A stretch of DNA of 64,000 nt from Bidens hawaiensis (Eukaryota > Streptophyta > Magnoliopsida > Asterales > Asteraceae): assembly GCA_021521415.1 (NCBI GenBank), contig JAIQDT010003758.1:124001-188000 (forward strand), read 5' to 3'. Positions 22,010 through 34,336 of the stretch are shown here, in pieces. How positions within the stretch are numbered: the first letter of the stretch is position 1; each line of letters starts with the position of its first letter. The notes under the pieces were generated by a model. That model saw only the letters and a list, made by a program, of their open reading frames with translations, searched no databases and had not been told where the DNA came from. Both the position numbers and the translations under genes were made by a program.

Positions 22010-22215
22010 CTCCGGTTTCCGGCAAATGGCGGTGGTGGTGAATCAATGGTTCCGTCGTGTTCTCCAGTTTTAGATAAGTGGCGGTGGTGGTGAATCAATG
22101 GTTCCGTCGTATTCTCCGGTTTCCAGCGAGTGTCAGTGGTGGTGGTGAATCAATGGTTATGTCGTCTTCTCCGTTTTCCAGCAAGTGGCAGTGGTGGTGG
22201 TGGTGGTGGTGGTGA
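22010..22215. repeat. About 55-bp tandem repeat, three to four copies
   Basis: Units contain GTGGTGGTGAATCAATGGTT followed by a TTCTCCGGTTTCC-like segment, and they end in a (GGT)n run near 22190-22215. This is the interior of the long-TIR element and may derive from a captured gene fragment. Confidence 0.65.
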
Positions 22216-22531
22216 TGAACAATAGTGAAATGAGGTGGATTTTTTTTTTCAAAAACTCACGGAGGAGATTGTTTTAGTTTGAAATCTAACAGGTCAGACA
22301 TATTTTCTTTGAAATCTCACGGGTCAGACGGATTTCCTTTGAAATCTCATGGGTGGGGGTCAACATCTTTACACGTGTCACTATTCCATTGGCAGACGGA
22401 AATCATCGGCGGGAAAACAAATGTCATGGCGGAGATGAATTTCGATAGCATATTTTGGGAAGTTTTAAAACTTTTGGCCTATTTTGATACTCTCTCTCCT
22501 CAAATGGCATATTTAAGACTCTTTTCTCAAA

Positions 22532-22774
22532 GGGATTACTCTGTTAAATGGTAACCAAGTTTCAGGATTGTTCCAATCATAGATATTTGACCTGAATAAC
22601 AGGTAATCGAATTCATTAACACTATGATTACCAAAATACCCTTTAATAATACAATTTCTAACAGATTATATATTTAATATATATATATATAACAGCTACG
22701 AATTGGAACAATTTAAACCAGTGACCTAATTGGAACAATCCTGAAACTTGGTTACCATTTTATAGAGTAATCCC
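22532..22774. mobile_element. MULE-type MITE, 243 bp
   Basis: Inverted termini of about 45 bp start GGGATTACTCTGTTAAATGG and close with the mirror image (two or three mismatches). The 9-bp TSD TTTCTCAAA is exact on both sides (22523-22531 and 22775-22783). Confidence 0.9.
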
Positions 22775-23196
22775 TTTCTCAAATGACCTATTTTGTGAAT
22801 TGCCCCAAAAATTTTTAACGTAGTCTTTTAATCAATTGTTTTCATTGAAACTAGAATTTTTGCTTGTTGCACGTTGCGGTGATAACACCTTTATTAAGGA
22901 CACATACATCAGTTTATGGCGAGTAAATAAGGAGCGACAACACATTTTTAAGGACTCATACATCAAGTTTGTGGCAGGTAAATCAATCATTCGCAAAGTC
23001 TTTATCTTACTGTGATGGAGTTAGAATTCTAGAAGTTCTGAGCTTAGCTAGCAATTTAAACCTTTAAGGCACATATATTAGTAACATTGTGATGTGATGC
23101 AAAATATATAGAAAAGTATCCCGATTTCATGTTTGTTTTATGCTTAGACGTTAACGAGTATCAAGTTGTGTATGCATGTATTTACATATTTATGTT

Positions 23197-23785
23197 TGAT
23201 GTAGTACCATGTTGAAGAGAGCGAGAAAACAAGTCAAATGAAGAAAGAATCAGCTCAAGCGGGATTCGAATGAAGCCGGTACGCACAAACGAAGTTTAAA
23301 CGAGCCAGCAGTCGATAAACGAAGACCCAAAGGGCATGGCCACGCCGTGCGGCCACCTGACCCTTCATGGTCACGTAGCGCGGCGCCCTAGGGTGTTCCA
23401 AGGCTGCTCAAATCCATCACCATGACTATTTTGTCCTTATATGGGCTTGTGGGCTTGTTATGGACCTAGTTTGGCTTGTTTATCAAGTTTAATGATATAT
23501 TTAAGAATCCTAAACCCTATGAACGAAAATATACTTCATTCCAGCCGTCCCACATCATTTCTAAACGGAATACCAAGGAGGTGGAGCAGCCGGTTTGTTA
23601 TTTCATCACCCGGTTGTCGGTTTTGAGTATTTTAACGATTGTGAGTTCGTTTTTGAGTTTTAGACATTCAAACAAGTTGTAATCAGATTCCAATGAACAT
23701 GTTTATCATATTTATCTATTATATCTGCTTTTCATTCATTATTCTTAGCTAAAGTTGTTTGAATCACCTAGGTTTGATGTTTAAC
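23197..23785 (+). mobile_element. Truncated gypsy LTR
   Basis: From TGATGTAGTACCATGTTGAA onward this matches the LTR at 42717 (TGATAGGTCCCACATTGAAG) through the CACCTAGGTTTG region. It then breaks off into decayed pol. The 3' part of the LTR, primer site and gag are missing. A CpG-rich palindromic segment lies at 23335-23385. Confidence 0.65.
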
Positions 23786-23809
23786 GGTTGATTTATCACT
23801 GTCGATCGG

Positions 23810-26800
23810 GCACGGTTGATATGGCTTTTGTAAATCGGAAAATGAGATTAAATGTGTTCACTAACGGATCTAATTCTTTATGTGGCGGTGAATGTTTCAT
23901 GGAAGATATTGTTGACATGTGTGAACCGCATGATTATAAGGAAGATGCTTTGGAAACATGTGTTTGTGATTTTTCTGAACAGGTACATCTTTGTGCATTG
24001 AGGATGGAAGAGAAGAATCAAGACGTGTTGGCGGTAAAAGAAGGAGGACCACCATGGACTCATCAAATTGAAAGTCTACCGACGAGATCTATTCGGGTAC
24101 AAAACCGTCCTTGGAAAGCCCACCGAAAGTGGAATTGAAGGACTTGCCGAGTCACTTAAAGTATACGTTTTTGGGGGATAATGACACACTACCGGTCATT
24201 ATTGCATCTAATTTGGAGGAGTCTCAAGAGCAAGAATTGTTGAAGGTGTTGAAGACAAACAAGGCGGCTATAGGTTGGACAATTGCCGACTTAAAAGGCA
24301 TTAGTCCATCTCTAGTCATGCACAAAATCATCACCAACGAGGATGCGAAACCAACCCGAGAGACTCAAAGAAGGTTAAATCCAAATTTGAGAGAAGTTGT
24401 GAAGAAAGAGGTAATAAAATGGTTAGATGCGGGGATTATCTATCCCATATCGGATAGCGCATGGGTAAGTCTTACACAGGTGGTACTGAAAAAAGCAGGT
24501 ATACAGGTAATTAAAGATGAAAGCGGTGAACAAATCGTCACCCGACCGGTCACCGGGTGGCGAGTTTGCATTGATTATCGTAAACTAAATGCCGCTACAT
24601 CTAAAGACCATTTTTCATTACCTTTTATTGACCAAATTATTGAAAAATTATCGGGTCAAAAGTATTACTGTTTTTTGGATGGGTATTCGGGCTATAACCA
24701 AATGCTATTCACCCGGATGACCAACACAAGACCACATTCACCTGCCCGTATGGCACTTTTGCTTTTCGGCAAATGCCGTTTGGATTGTGTAATGCCCCGG
24801 CCACATTTCAACGTTGTATGATGAGTATTTTTTCGGATATGGTTGGGGATTCACTTGAGGTATTTGTGGATGACTTTTCCATTTTTGGTCCAACTTATGA
24901 AACGTGTCTCAACGAATTAGAAAATTTTTTAAAAAGGTGTGTTGAGACAAATTTAGTTTTAAGTTGGGAGAAAAGTCACTTCATGTGCAAGAGGGTATCG
25001 TGTTGGGTCACGTTATTTCAGAAAGGGGAATGGAAGTGGATAAGGCAAAAGTACGGGTAATATCATCTTTTCCTCCACCTAAAAACATTAAAGGGGTAAG
25101 GTCATTTTTGGGGCATGCGGTTTTTATAGACGATTTATTAAAGGCTTTAGTGTGATCACAAAGCCTTTATGTAATTTATTGTTAAAAGATGCTCCTTTTG
25201 ATTTTACTAATGAGTGTTTGCAAGCGTTTAATGTTTTGAATGAACAGTTGGTGAAAACTCACATTCTACAACCACCGGATTGGTCAAATCCGTTTGAGAT
25301 TATGTGTGATGCTAGTGATACGACTATCAGAGCGGTTTTGGGTCAACGAATTGATAAAAAGCCGATGGTAATTTATTATGCGAGTAAAACATTATCCGAA
25401 GCGCAATTTAATTATACAACCACCGAAAAAGAATTGCTTGCGGTGGTGTATGCTTTGGATAATTTTCGCTCGTATATTTGGGGGAGTAAGGTGATTGTTT
25501 ATTCGGACCATAGTGCGGTTCGATATTTGATGGAAAATAAGGATGCATAAACGCGGTTAATTCGGTGGGTATTGCTTTTGCAAGAGTTTGATTTAGAGGT
25601 TCGGGATAAAAAGGGGTGTGAAAATGTAGTGGCGGATCACCTATCCCGAATTCCATTGGAGGGTGTTGATGACCCGATGGAGATTAACGAACGGTTTCCC
25701 GATGAACAATTGTTAGCCGTGTCGACCGCACCATGGTACGCTCACTTTGTGAATTATTTGGCAACGAGGTCTATTCCAAGTCATTGGGTGAAGAAACGAA
25801 CGCAACGGTTCATGGCCCAAGTGAAACAATATATTTGGGATGAACCGAATTTGTTCAAGATTGGTTCGGATCAAGTGATAAGGAGGTGTATTCCCGATTC
25901 TGAGGTGTTGGAAGTTTTGACTCATGCGCATGCATCCGCATGCGAGGGTCATTTTAGCGGTTAAAAGACGGGCTACCGGGTGCTTCAATGTGGGTTTTAT
26001 TGGCCCACCATTTTTAAAGATGCAAGTGAGTATGCCCGACATTGCTTGAATTGCCAAAAGTTGGGTAGTATCTCGAAGCGGGATGAAATGCCATTGCAAC
26101 CGATTTTGGTGTTAGAGATTTTTGATGTATGGGGAATTGACTCTATGGGCCCGTTTCCAAACTCAAACGGATTTTTATATATCTTGGTTGCTGTTGATTA
26201 TGTGTCCAAGTGGGTAGAAGCGGTAGCAACAAGAACCAATGATTATTCAGTGGTTTGTAAATTCATTCAATCAAACATCTTTGCTCGGTTTGGCATTCCG
26301 CGTGTTATTATTAGTGATGGTGGGTCACATTTCAAGAATTTCAACTTTGGGAAACTTTTAAAAAGATACAATGTGAATCACCGAATTGCTACAGCTTATC
26401 ATTCACAAACAAGTGGACAAGTTGAAGTGTCTAATCGCCAAATTAAAGAAATTTTGATGAAGACGGTGCGGTTCGATATAAAGGATTGGTCTTCTAAGTT
26501 AAATGATGCGTTGTGGGCGTATCGGCCCGCCTACAAAACTCCTATTGGCACAACTCCTTATCGGTTAGTTTATGGGAAATGGTGTTATTTACCAATGGAG
26601 TTGACACATAGGGCGTTTTGGGCGATCAAGAATGTGAATGTGGATTATAAGGAAGCGGGTGAATTGAGAAAATTGAAGTTGAATGAGATTAAGGAAATCC
26701 GGGATGAAGCGTATGAATGTGCTTCCGCATACAAAGACAAGCTAAAAAAGGTCCATGATGCAAAGTTGAGAAAACAGACTTTTGAGGTGGGTAAAAAGGT

Positions 26801-27044
26801 GTGGTTGTACAATTCAAGGTTGAAGTTGTTTCCGGGTAAGTTAAAGAGCAAGTGGATGGGCCCATATATCATCACTAGAGTGGGTAGTTTTGGTGATGTT
26901 GAGACAGAAGATGTTCAAGATCAAACGAAACAAGTGGTGAACGGTCAAAGGCTTAAACCTTACTTGGAAGGAAAGGACATCAATATGCTCGGTGTTGATA
27001 GGGTGAGTTACTTGTTAAGATCACCGGATGATGAAACAAATTAA
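23810..27044 (+). pseudogene. Athila-like Ty3/gypsy pol remnant
   Basis: In order: end of the protease (RLNVFTNGSNSL); the reverse transcriptase from 24111 (GWRVCIDYRKLNAAT, FLDGYSGYNQ, then after a frameshift near 24715 MPFGLCNAPATFQRCMMSIF and the catalytic FVDDFSIFG); RNase H (IYYASKTLSEAQFNYTTTEK); and integrase from about 25950 (a zinc-binding HCLNCQKLG segment, [33 protein letters not shown]). Frameshifts or stops occur near 24715, 25000, 25100, 25550 and 25964. Gag and most of the protease are absent. The order matches the Athila clade. It is not functional. Confidence 0.88.
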
Positions 27045-29021
27045 GAGGCCAAGGTATGTTGTATATTTTAGTATAGGTTAATTTAGTTTTTATTCCAATT
27101 GGTTTTAAAAATTACCTTTCTCGCTTTGGAGTTGTCCAAATCAAGTGTGGGGAAGTCTTTATGATTTTTTTTACCATGTTGAGGGCAACTTGGGTTTTTA
27201 ATGGGGGGTAGGTTAATTTTTATTTTTAATTTGGTAAATAAGTTTTTAATTATTTTGGTTATTCTTGGTCCTTTTTGTTCATGTATGATATTAGTTCAAA
27301 AAAAAAACCGATGATGTTAGTGATGTATATAGTTGTTTATTTCTTTGTTTACTTAGTTTGTTTGTAATAAGTCGGATCGGATCGCTTGAGCTACTTTCAA
27401 TATTCCCTTCCATACCCTTACACTTGGCCCCATTATAACCCGTTTTAAGCCCTCTTGATTGGCATTCGTGTCAAAGCATTTACATAGGTGGAGATTTGAT
27501 GATTGTACAAGCGTATGCGAGGAGAATTGATTAGTTATGGAAATGTATGTATGATCACCAAGAAAAAAATTAATGTGTAAATGTGTGTTATGTATAGGTA
27601 AAAACCGAAATTATGTTAGGTTTGGTTAGAAATCTATGGTTTAAATAGAATATCAAGTGAACTAGTGCAATCGATAGAAATAAGGGAATATGGTATGAAT
27701 TGGGACCTTAACTAAACAGGAATTGTGGTAAGATTGGTGGTTACAATTTGAATGTAACAGAAATTTTGTGTTGAGATGTTGCTTGGGGGCAAGCAACGAT
27801 TAAGTGTGAGAATGTGACGGGTGGTCTATGGGACAACCCTTAAGTGAGTTAATACCGTAATAATTATGTATTGAATTGGTTTATCTTGTGAAATTAGATA
27901 ACTACGGTGTGTTCGGTAAATTGTAGGTACAAAGGAGGTTCCGGGGCTATTATAGTGTATAACGAAGAAACCAAAGGAACCGTCGAGTTAAGAAGATCAA
28001 ACAAGTGGAAAAATGAGGTTTCGTGGCTGAAGTCCACCGTGGCTCACGGTCTAGACCGTGAGCCACAGTCCAAATGAACAAAATACCACAGAGGACACCG
28101 TACTGTGGCCTCTGTGGTCACCGTGAAGCCCACCGTGACCCACGGTGGAGACCGTGGGCCACAGTCCAGTATATCCAGAAAAACACCGTGACCCACGGTG
28201 TGAACCGTGGGCCACGGTTCGGGTCGTAACTGCCGATTTTCTTCTTATTTTTAGTCGTTTTTTCATGTCTTTTCAATTATCTTTTCATTCCAAACACCTC
28301 TAGGACGATTTTGGGAGTGTAAGTACTTTATTTTGGTGATTGTAATCATTGAATTGGTATTTTAGATTCATCTACATACTTTAATTGAGAATGATGAGTG
28401 GCTAGTACTCTTTATGTTCTCTCCCGAATTGTAACGTTTTCTAATTGGATATTTGTTAATCGTTTATGTTATTTGTGAGATAGTATTTTGATCATATGAT
28501 TATATTGCTATGGTGACTGTGAGTTTGTTTTGTAATTGTTAGTATGGTATAAATTCGTGTTCTTGACTATCCGTTCTTTGTGCCACATGCAATCGAGATT
28601 TAGTAGAAGAGAATTAGGGTTAACAATACTAAACTGATTATTAGTGACAACCTTGCGTTTTTGTAATCCAAGTACTTAGTCCTCTTTTATCACATCCAAA
28701 CGCATTTTCACGAACTATAATTGTATAGTTCATCTCACAAGTAAACATTAACTTATCAACATTGGAAACCTGAAATCGGGAGAGGGCATTGTTTCTTATA
28801 TTGTTTAAAACTCGTTTAGTGCTTTAGTTATTTTTGTTAATCAAAACCAAACAACCAACTCTTTGAATTTACTTTTGCACTTAGTTTAATATAGATAAAT
28901 TTTATATCTACTCAGTAACGCATTTTCCACAAACTCCCTGTGTTCGATACCCGCTTACCGCTATCTAACTAGTTGCATTCGGTTTATTTTTGAGTGAGTC
29001 TTTGTCCTCACGTCAATAGTC
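27045..29021. other. 3' part of the Athila-like element, non-coding
   Basis: No env-like frame survives. The end (28930-29010, CTGTGTTCGATACCCG...) resembles the U5 end of the LTR at 42717-44314, so a 3' LTR probably ends near 29015, but its start could not be fixed. It contains the palindrome cluster at 28039-28225. Confidence 0.5.
28039..28225. repeat. Cluster of GC-rich palindromes
   Basis: Bases 28039-28066 form a perfect 28-bp palindrome (half-site GTGGCTCACGGTCT). Bases 28085-28118 have perfect 10-bp arms (ACCACAGAGG). Imperfect CACCGTGACCCACGGTG and ACCGTGGGCCAC modules follow to 28225. Composition is sharply more GC-rich than the neighbours. Confidence 0.85.
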
Positions 29022-29024
29022 TTA

Positions 29025-29129
29025 GGCTATGTGTAGTGGAGGGGCTACAAAATGAGACGTTTTGCGTCATGTGACGCCGAGTCAGCAAATTATGGGTTTT
29101 TGTTTTTGGGGTGTAATGGTATTGTAGCC

Positions 29130-29179
<50 letters not shown>

Positions 29180-29330
29180 ACACCCATTAGAATATAATAA
29201 TAATAATAAAGAAAGGAAGAACCTGCGACAATTACTTGTAGCCCCCCCCCCCCCCCACCCACCCACATTTTACCCAGGGGCGGTGTTCCCGCCCCATTTC
29301 GCCCAAACAATTCGGCCACTACATATATCC
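29025..29330. mobile_element. PIF/Harbinger-type MITE, 306 bp
   Basis: The left end GGCTATGTGTAGTGG and the right end CCACTACATATATCC are inverted copies. The trinucleotide TTA is duplicated at both sides (29022-29024 and 29331-29333). It contains an (AT)n run at 29133-29179 and a C15 tract at 29242-29256. Confidence 0.8.
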
Positions 29331-29333
29331 TTA

Positions 29334-30626
29334 CTTCATCATTTTCTATAGAAAAACAAGAAAGAAAGTTAATACATCATATTTAATGATATACACAATT
29401 ACACATACATGAAATAAAAATATACGATTACAAATTATATGAATATACACATAATGATCGAGTATGAACTTATTCAACTAATATATATTATGTTTTGAAA
29501 ATCTCATTTGAAAGTTACGTCATGAGTGTTGGAAACCTAATAAAAGCTCCTACATATTCTAAACAGGTACCAGTACCTGTAATACTCGTACTTGTACCCA
29601 AAAGTACACGTACCTATAATCAGTAAATTTGGGTACTCATATATGTACCAAATAGACACGTATGGGTACGAGTATTTGGGAAAATCTCATCCCTAACTCT
29701 AATTACATATGCAAGCCGGTTTTTAACCTGGTTAAACAAGTTTTTATTAAACTGGTTCTAAACAGCCGGTTTCAACCCGATTACACCTAAAAAACTCCAA
29801 AGCGGTCCAATCTTGGCGGTTTACAGCTACTGAAAACCATTTTTTTTAAACAGATTTAAACCGGTTTGGTTACAGTTCATCTTTCAGGTACCAAATTTAT
29901 TGATACGATACGGGTATTTTGTTACGATATCCACTTTTGTACCATTGTGTTTTTTTTCCAAATCTCCAGTGGGTACGAGTAAGTAAAATAGTAACAATTA
30001 ATATAATGAGTAACAAATAAAATAAATCGGTGTGGATACGAGTATGTAATAGATACCAAATTTGGTAAATTGGTACTAGTACAAACATTACTAATATCAC
30101 AACCAAAATAGCGTAAAGCCAAAACAAAATGGGTTATACTAAAGTAAACAGTAACAATTAATACAATGATAGGTTCGATACTTCATAAATCGTAATGTGT
30201 TCAATGGTGTTACAGTCGGAGGATTTATTTTTTATATTAAATATGGATAATCTCAATAAAATCTCTACACATTCCAAACGGGTATAAAATACCGAACGTA
30301 TCCGTATCGTACTCATACATGTACCCAATTGTACCTATACCAAAATCAATAAAAACAAGTACTGATGCCCGTACCGAATAGACTGAATCGGTGCAAGTAC
30401 ATGTATGGTTACGGGTAGGGGTATTCAAGACAAAAATCCATCCCTAGTTATATGGCTCGTGAATGATAGAATGTAAACCAAAATAATCTATTGTTAGTTT
30501 TGAAAACTAGATCGGATATGCTGGTCAGACCGGTTAAACTTGGACCAAACATGTATCAGCCGGGACTTTTTATCATTAATTATATGATTTTTTTTATTCA
30601 GAATCTCTGAGTAGTTTGTAACTTTA
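29334..30626. repeat. Gene-free stretch with a diverged direct repeat
   Basis: Two diverged direct copies of about 190-215 bp rich in GTACC words lie at 29520-29710 and 30238-30455. Both run from a CTACACATTC-like start to a CATCCCTA-like end. No coding sequence. Bases 30440-30540 align with 15900-16020, the edge of the segmental duplication. Confidence 0.55.
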
Positions 30627-31153
30627 CTAGTTTTAACCCCCGTATTACGGGGGTTGTTTTATATTATTTGTTTCTAATATTTATTTATTTTTTAAATTAT
30701 TATTTTTTTTATTGTATAAAAGTTAATAATATACTTATGGTTTGATGATAAATTGTTTCACAAATAAATAAGATGTCATAAACCCGGTTCAAAAGCTATA
30801 TGAGTTTGATGATACCCAATACCCGTTTATTTTTTTACTATAAAATTGGTTTTTAATTATAAATAATATATATATCTAAATTAATCAGATATTAATTTTC
30901 ATTACATCCCTACTTTATAGAATTTTAACACTTTTATATCAAATATTTGGTGAGATTAGTTTTTAATTTAATGAGATGTGATAATCCGTTTAAGAAATAT
31001 ATGGGTTTGATGAGACCCATGCCCGTGAATTCGGTTCAAATGCATGAGAAGCCTCCATTTAAAAATCAAGCAAATCTGACGACTCCAAAAAAATAAGAAA
31101 CGACCATATTGTGACACGTAGGATTTTTGTGGTTTCTTTAAATATATTATAGA
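30627..31153 (-). mobile_element. Non-autonomous Helitron, 527 bp
   Basis: Read on the minus strand it starts TCTATAATATATTTAAAG after an A. It ends with the hairpin CCCCCGTAATACGGGGG, then TTAAAACTAG before a T. The interior is clearly related to the Helitron at 18751-19395 in the opposite orientation, and to the fragment at 40205-40560. Confidence 0.72.
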
Positions 31154-31335
31154 TAGATGGTTGCTAAATTTTAAATTATGGTCTTAGCCGGTTATTTAGA
31201 GCTTCTACCCATATAATTGATTTCACTGGTGAAACCACTTAAACCAGTAAAGTGATAAAACAAGTAAACTAACAGAAATTTGGTTGACCATTAGGTGTTC
31301 AACTATCTTTGTGCAAGAAGTAGTTATTCAGGAGT

Positions 31336-32037
31336 TAGGGGTGAGTCCGGTTTTAACGGTTTTTTGGTCAAACCGCGAACCAAACCGTTAGTAACGGTTT
31401 TTAGTTTTCGCAAACCATAACCAAACCGTGGAACTTTTAAACCGAACCGAACCAAACCGTTACTAACGGTTTGGTTCCGGTTTGGTTTCACGGTTTGAGC
31501 CTTTCGGATTTTTATACAAATTGTTCAACAAAGATATGATATATTTATAGTAAAGTTGTCAATAATTTGCAAATATCAAACATGTTTAAACACAATATGT
31601 TCACGGCCTAAGTTTAAACACAAGTTGTTCGAAACATGCATCAAAATAACTATGTGACGAAACTTCAATATTCCAAAATACATCAAAAAGTTAACAAAAT
31701 ACATCAAAAAGTTAACGGTTTGGCTTAACATATTTTCTAATTCATTGCAAGTATGCAGTTAATAAATATTATATACATTACTAGTTCTAGTTTAACAAAT
31801 ATATTCATATATAATTTTAGATATATTAAGAAATTAAATATATATAATTAACTTATACAGTACGGTCCGGTTTATACGGTTGGTTTTCGGTATAAACCGT
31901 AAACCAAACCGTTCGCTACGGTTTGAAATTTTTGTAACCGACCGACCGAAACTTAAGAAAAAAAACCAACCATGAAACCGAACCAATGACCGGTTTGGGC
32001 GGTCTCATGGTTTCGAACCGAACCGTGAACACCCCTA
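31336..32037. mobile_element. hAT-type MITE, 702 bp
   Basis: It starts TAGGGGTGAGTCCGGTTTT and ends CGTGAACACCCCTA, giving TIRs with TAGGGGTG. The flanks TCAGGAGT and CCAGGAGT are an 8-bp TSD with one mismatch. The paralogous locus near 16200 has the uninterrupted sequence CCGGGAGTATAATTGG, an empty site. The interior is AT-rich, with ACCGGTT/AACCGT words near the ends. Confidence 0.82.
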
Positions 32038-32185
32038 CCAGGAGTATAATTGGCTAAGGTAAGTACATAAAGCTTTAATGGAAGGAGTATACACCAAAAT
32101 TGTTCATTTAGATAGTTTGATATTGTGTTTACGCAAATCCTTTTTTGAACGACCAACAAATATATAATACCTAGGTACTTCATAC

Positions 32186-32352
32186 AAGGTGACTCAATGG
32201 CAAAATGTCACCGCCAGCTAGCCCAACCTAGTTGTGGGGAAAACCCACCAGCTCGAAGGCCCACTGATAGGAAAACCTGAACACTCTTAGAATCGAACTA
32301 GAGATCACAAAGATCCCAGTCTTCTTTCATTAAACTACCCGTGTCCCCTCCA
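32186..32352 (-). mobile_element. tRNA-derived SINE
   Basis: On the minus strand a box-A-like GGGTAGTTTAATGAAAG is followed about 35 bp later by box B TAGTTCGATTC, then a body of about 110 bp without coding potential. It is absent from the aligned paralogous locus near 16300. The 3' end and TSD were not resolved. Confidence 0.5.
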
Positions 32353-33204
32353 AATTGTTGGGTTGTGCTAATGTTTTGGTAAAATTAATGATCCTCAATC
32401 TTCACATGTGATATTTAAAAATCATTCAATATAAAATTATTATTAAGGATTATGATCTTAACTAGGGTTTTTCACAAACTGAGCTAAACCAAGCGCATGT
32501 TTTATCATACTTTGTTTGGTTTGAAAGCAAACTTAACCGAATGAATTGAATTTAAAAAAACGAGTGATACTTTTACGTTTAAACTTGGTTGGTTAAAACC
32601 GAGCATCTTGGTTACGCTTGGTTTTGCTTGGTTTTGTACTAAGAATTTTCAATTTCTAAAACTTCCAAAATATTATTAATAACTCTAAAATGTCTAAAAC
32701 TCAAATTAACAAGAACACATATATAAAACGAGCGGCTAGGGTTTAAAATTGAAGTTTGTCGTCAACACAAAAGAGGGAAATATAAAACACTTTAAGAAAT
32801 AGTATATGTTATATATAATATACTGAAAAAATAATTCGAGCAAAACAAATCGAACCAAGCGAGGTTTTGCTCGTGTTTGGCTTGTTTTCAAACTGAACCT
32901 AGCCGATCAACTTATTTCAAACCGAGCCAAAATTGAACGAGTATTTTTCGGACAATTCCCTAGCGATCGTCAAGCAGTTTGAACAGCCTAGTCCTAATTA
33001 ATTTATGGCTAAAACAAGGATTCTCACATGTGCATTGTGATGCGTGACTAACTAATGCACAGTTATAGTTAAGCTTTGTAATGATTTGTGTATGTTTTGA
33101 ATACAACACATAACTCATTTAAACTTTCTCAATATATACATGAGATAACTTTAATGTGTCAATACTTCACATAGTCGTGTCCATAATCGACCCTAAACCG
33201 GTTG
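32353..33204. other. Inserted non-coding block in the duplicated flank
   Basis: Mostly absent from the paralogous flank at 16300-16560. Contains AACCGAG and CTTGGTT words typical of hAT MITE ends (32460-32960), but no clean boundaries were found. Confidence 0.4.
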
Positions 33205-33307
33205 GATGAAATTTGTAACACAATTATGTTGATGTATATCGCATAATCCAATAATGCAAGGGAAAGCTGTTAGAATGCTCGATAGTCGACACAACCATGT
33301 AGGGGGG

Positions 33308-33609
33308 TTATATGGTCATAGCTCCTAATTTCCTGCTCATATCGACAGTAGACACAACCATGCAGGGGGGGGGGGGGTTCAAGGCCTTGCAAAATTTATC
33401 GTCGATGTGTTTTTTTAAAGTCGAGTTAGAATCGCGCTTTAAGAAAGTACCACAAAATTTGCAACGAGCCTTGGTATCACCATTGATCAATTGAACCAAA
33501 TCCCAATTCTTCCATACATCTTCGTTGCGGGCATGCGTGAGGACCCGCACAACTTCGGGGTCTTATTCAACACGAACCGGGTCAATAAAAACGGATGTAG
33601 AAGCCATCT
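33308..33609 (-). pseudogene. BED-zinc-finger N-terminus of a hAT transposase
   Basis: From an ATG at 33609-33607 the frame reads MASTSVFIDPVRVE, then a stop, then VWKNWDLVQLINGDTKARC with CKFCGTFLKRDS and HIDDKFC. The CxxC...HxxxxC spacing is a BED finger. A hAT-like terminus (TAGACGTGCACAAAA on the minus strand) lies at about 34129. Comparison with paralog A places the insertion between about 33205 and 34175. The catalytic domain is missing. Confidence 0.7.
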
Positions 33610-34336
33610 TGTTAGCCTTGTTGGTACTTGCTATAGTAACAACTAAGAAGTGGTGGAATTGAATAAAATAGAGGCATAGGTTGGTCGGGATTGTAAAACG
33701 TGTGTAAACCAAGAAGTATTTTTAGTGTTTTTGAGTTCGGTGGTAAAACCATGAAAAGGAAATCAATTTATATAGTTTTTGGAAATCAAAAACTGATTCC
33801 AACAGCTATAAAACGGCTATATTACCGTTGGAACCAGTTTTGGACATCAAAAACCGATTCCAACGGCTATATTACCGTTGGAACCAGTTCCAACGGCTCT
33901 ATTTGAGCTGCAGACTGCATTAATTGGTAAAAACCCGGCGGGACCGATTATTCCAAGTAGGACCAAGAACCGGAACCGGGTAGGAACCAATTTGAAAAAT
34001 AACATGAAGAACAAGAACCGGATAGGACTTTCGGGTATATAAATACCCAAACCAGGTATTGGGTCCACCGGGTACGACCTGGAACCGGTTCCGGGTTGGG
34101 TCCGGAACCGGTTTTTTTGTGCACGTCTATTATTGATTACTAATTTGTTAAGTTTTGAAATATTGTAACATGTAAAACTTCTAGGCAACAATTTAAAATC
34201 CAAATGGTAACCAAGACCAAACCATAATATACTTCATGAAAAAAGGAATAATCACAATCTGATAACAATAGATAATGCAATTTTAAGAAACAACAAGCTT
34301 AAAGCTAAACTAACCTAAACTTAATTCAAGTTACCG

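Larger units (their letters stand above)
21495..22806. mobile_element. Long-TIR MULE-like element
   Basis: The left end (GGGAAAATTC..., 21495-21570) is an imperfect inverted copy of the right end (22450-22806, ending GAATTGCCCC). Inverted copies of a CTCACGGGTCAGACGGATTT-like motif continue inward on both sides. The flanks AAAATTTTA and AAAAATTTT are similar, not identical, so the exact ends are tentative. The right TIR was split by a 243-bp MITE. Confidence 0.55.

Noticed and set aside
25713..26099. 128-codon minus-strand ORF
   Set aside because: Shadow of the Athila-like RNase H-integrase frame.
29897..30127. Overlapping ORFs with hydrophobic residues
   Set aside because: Shared AT-rich sequence read in two frames, with no family motif or splice support.
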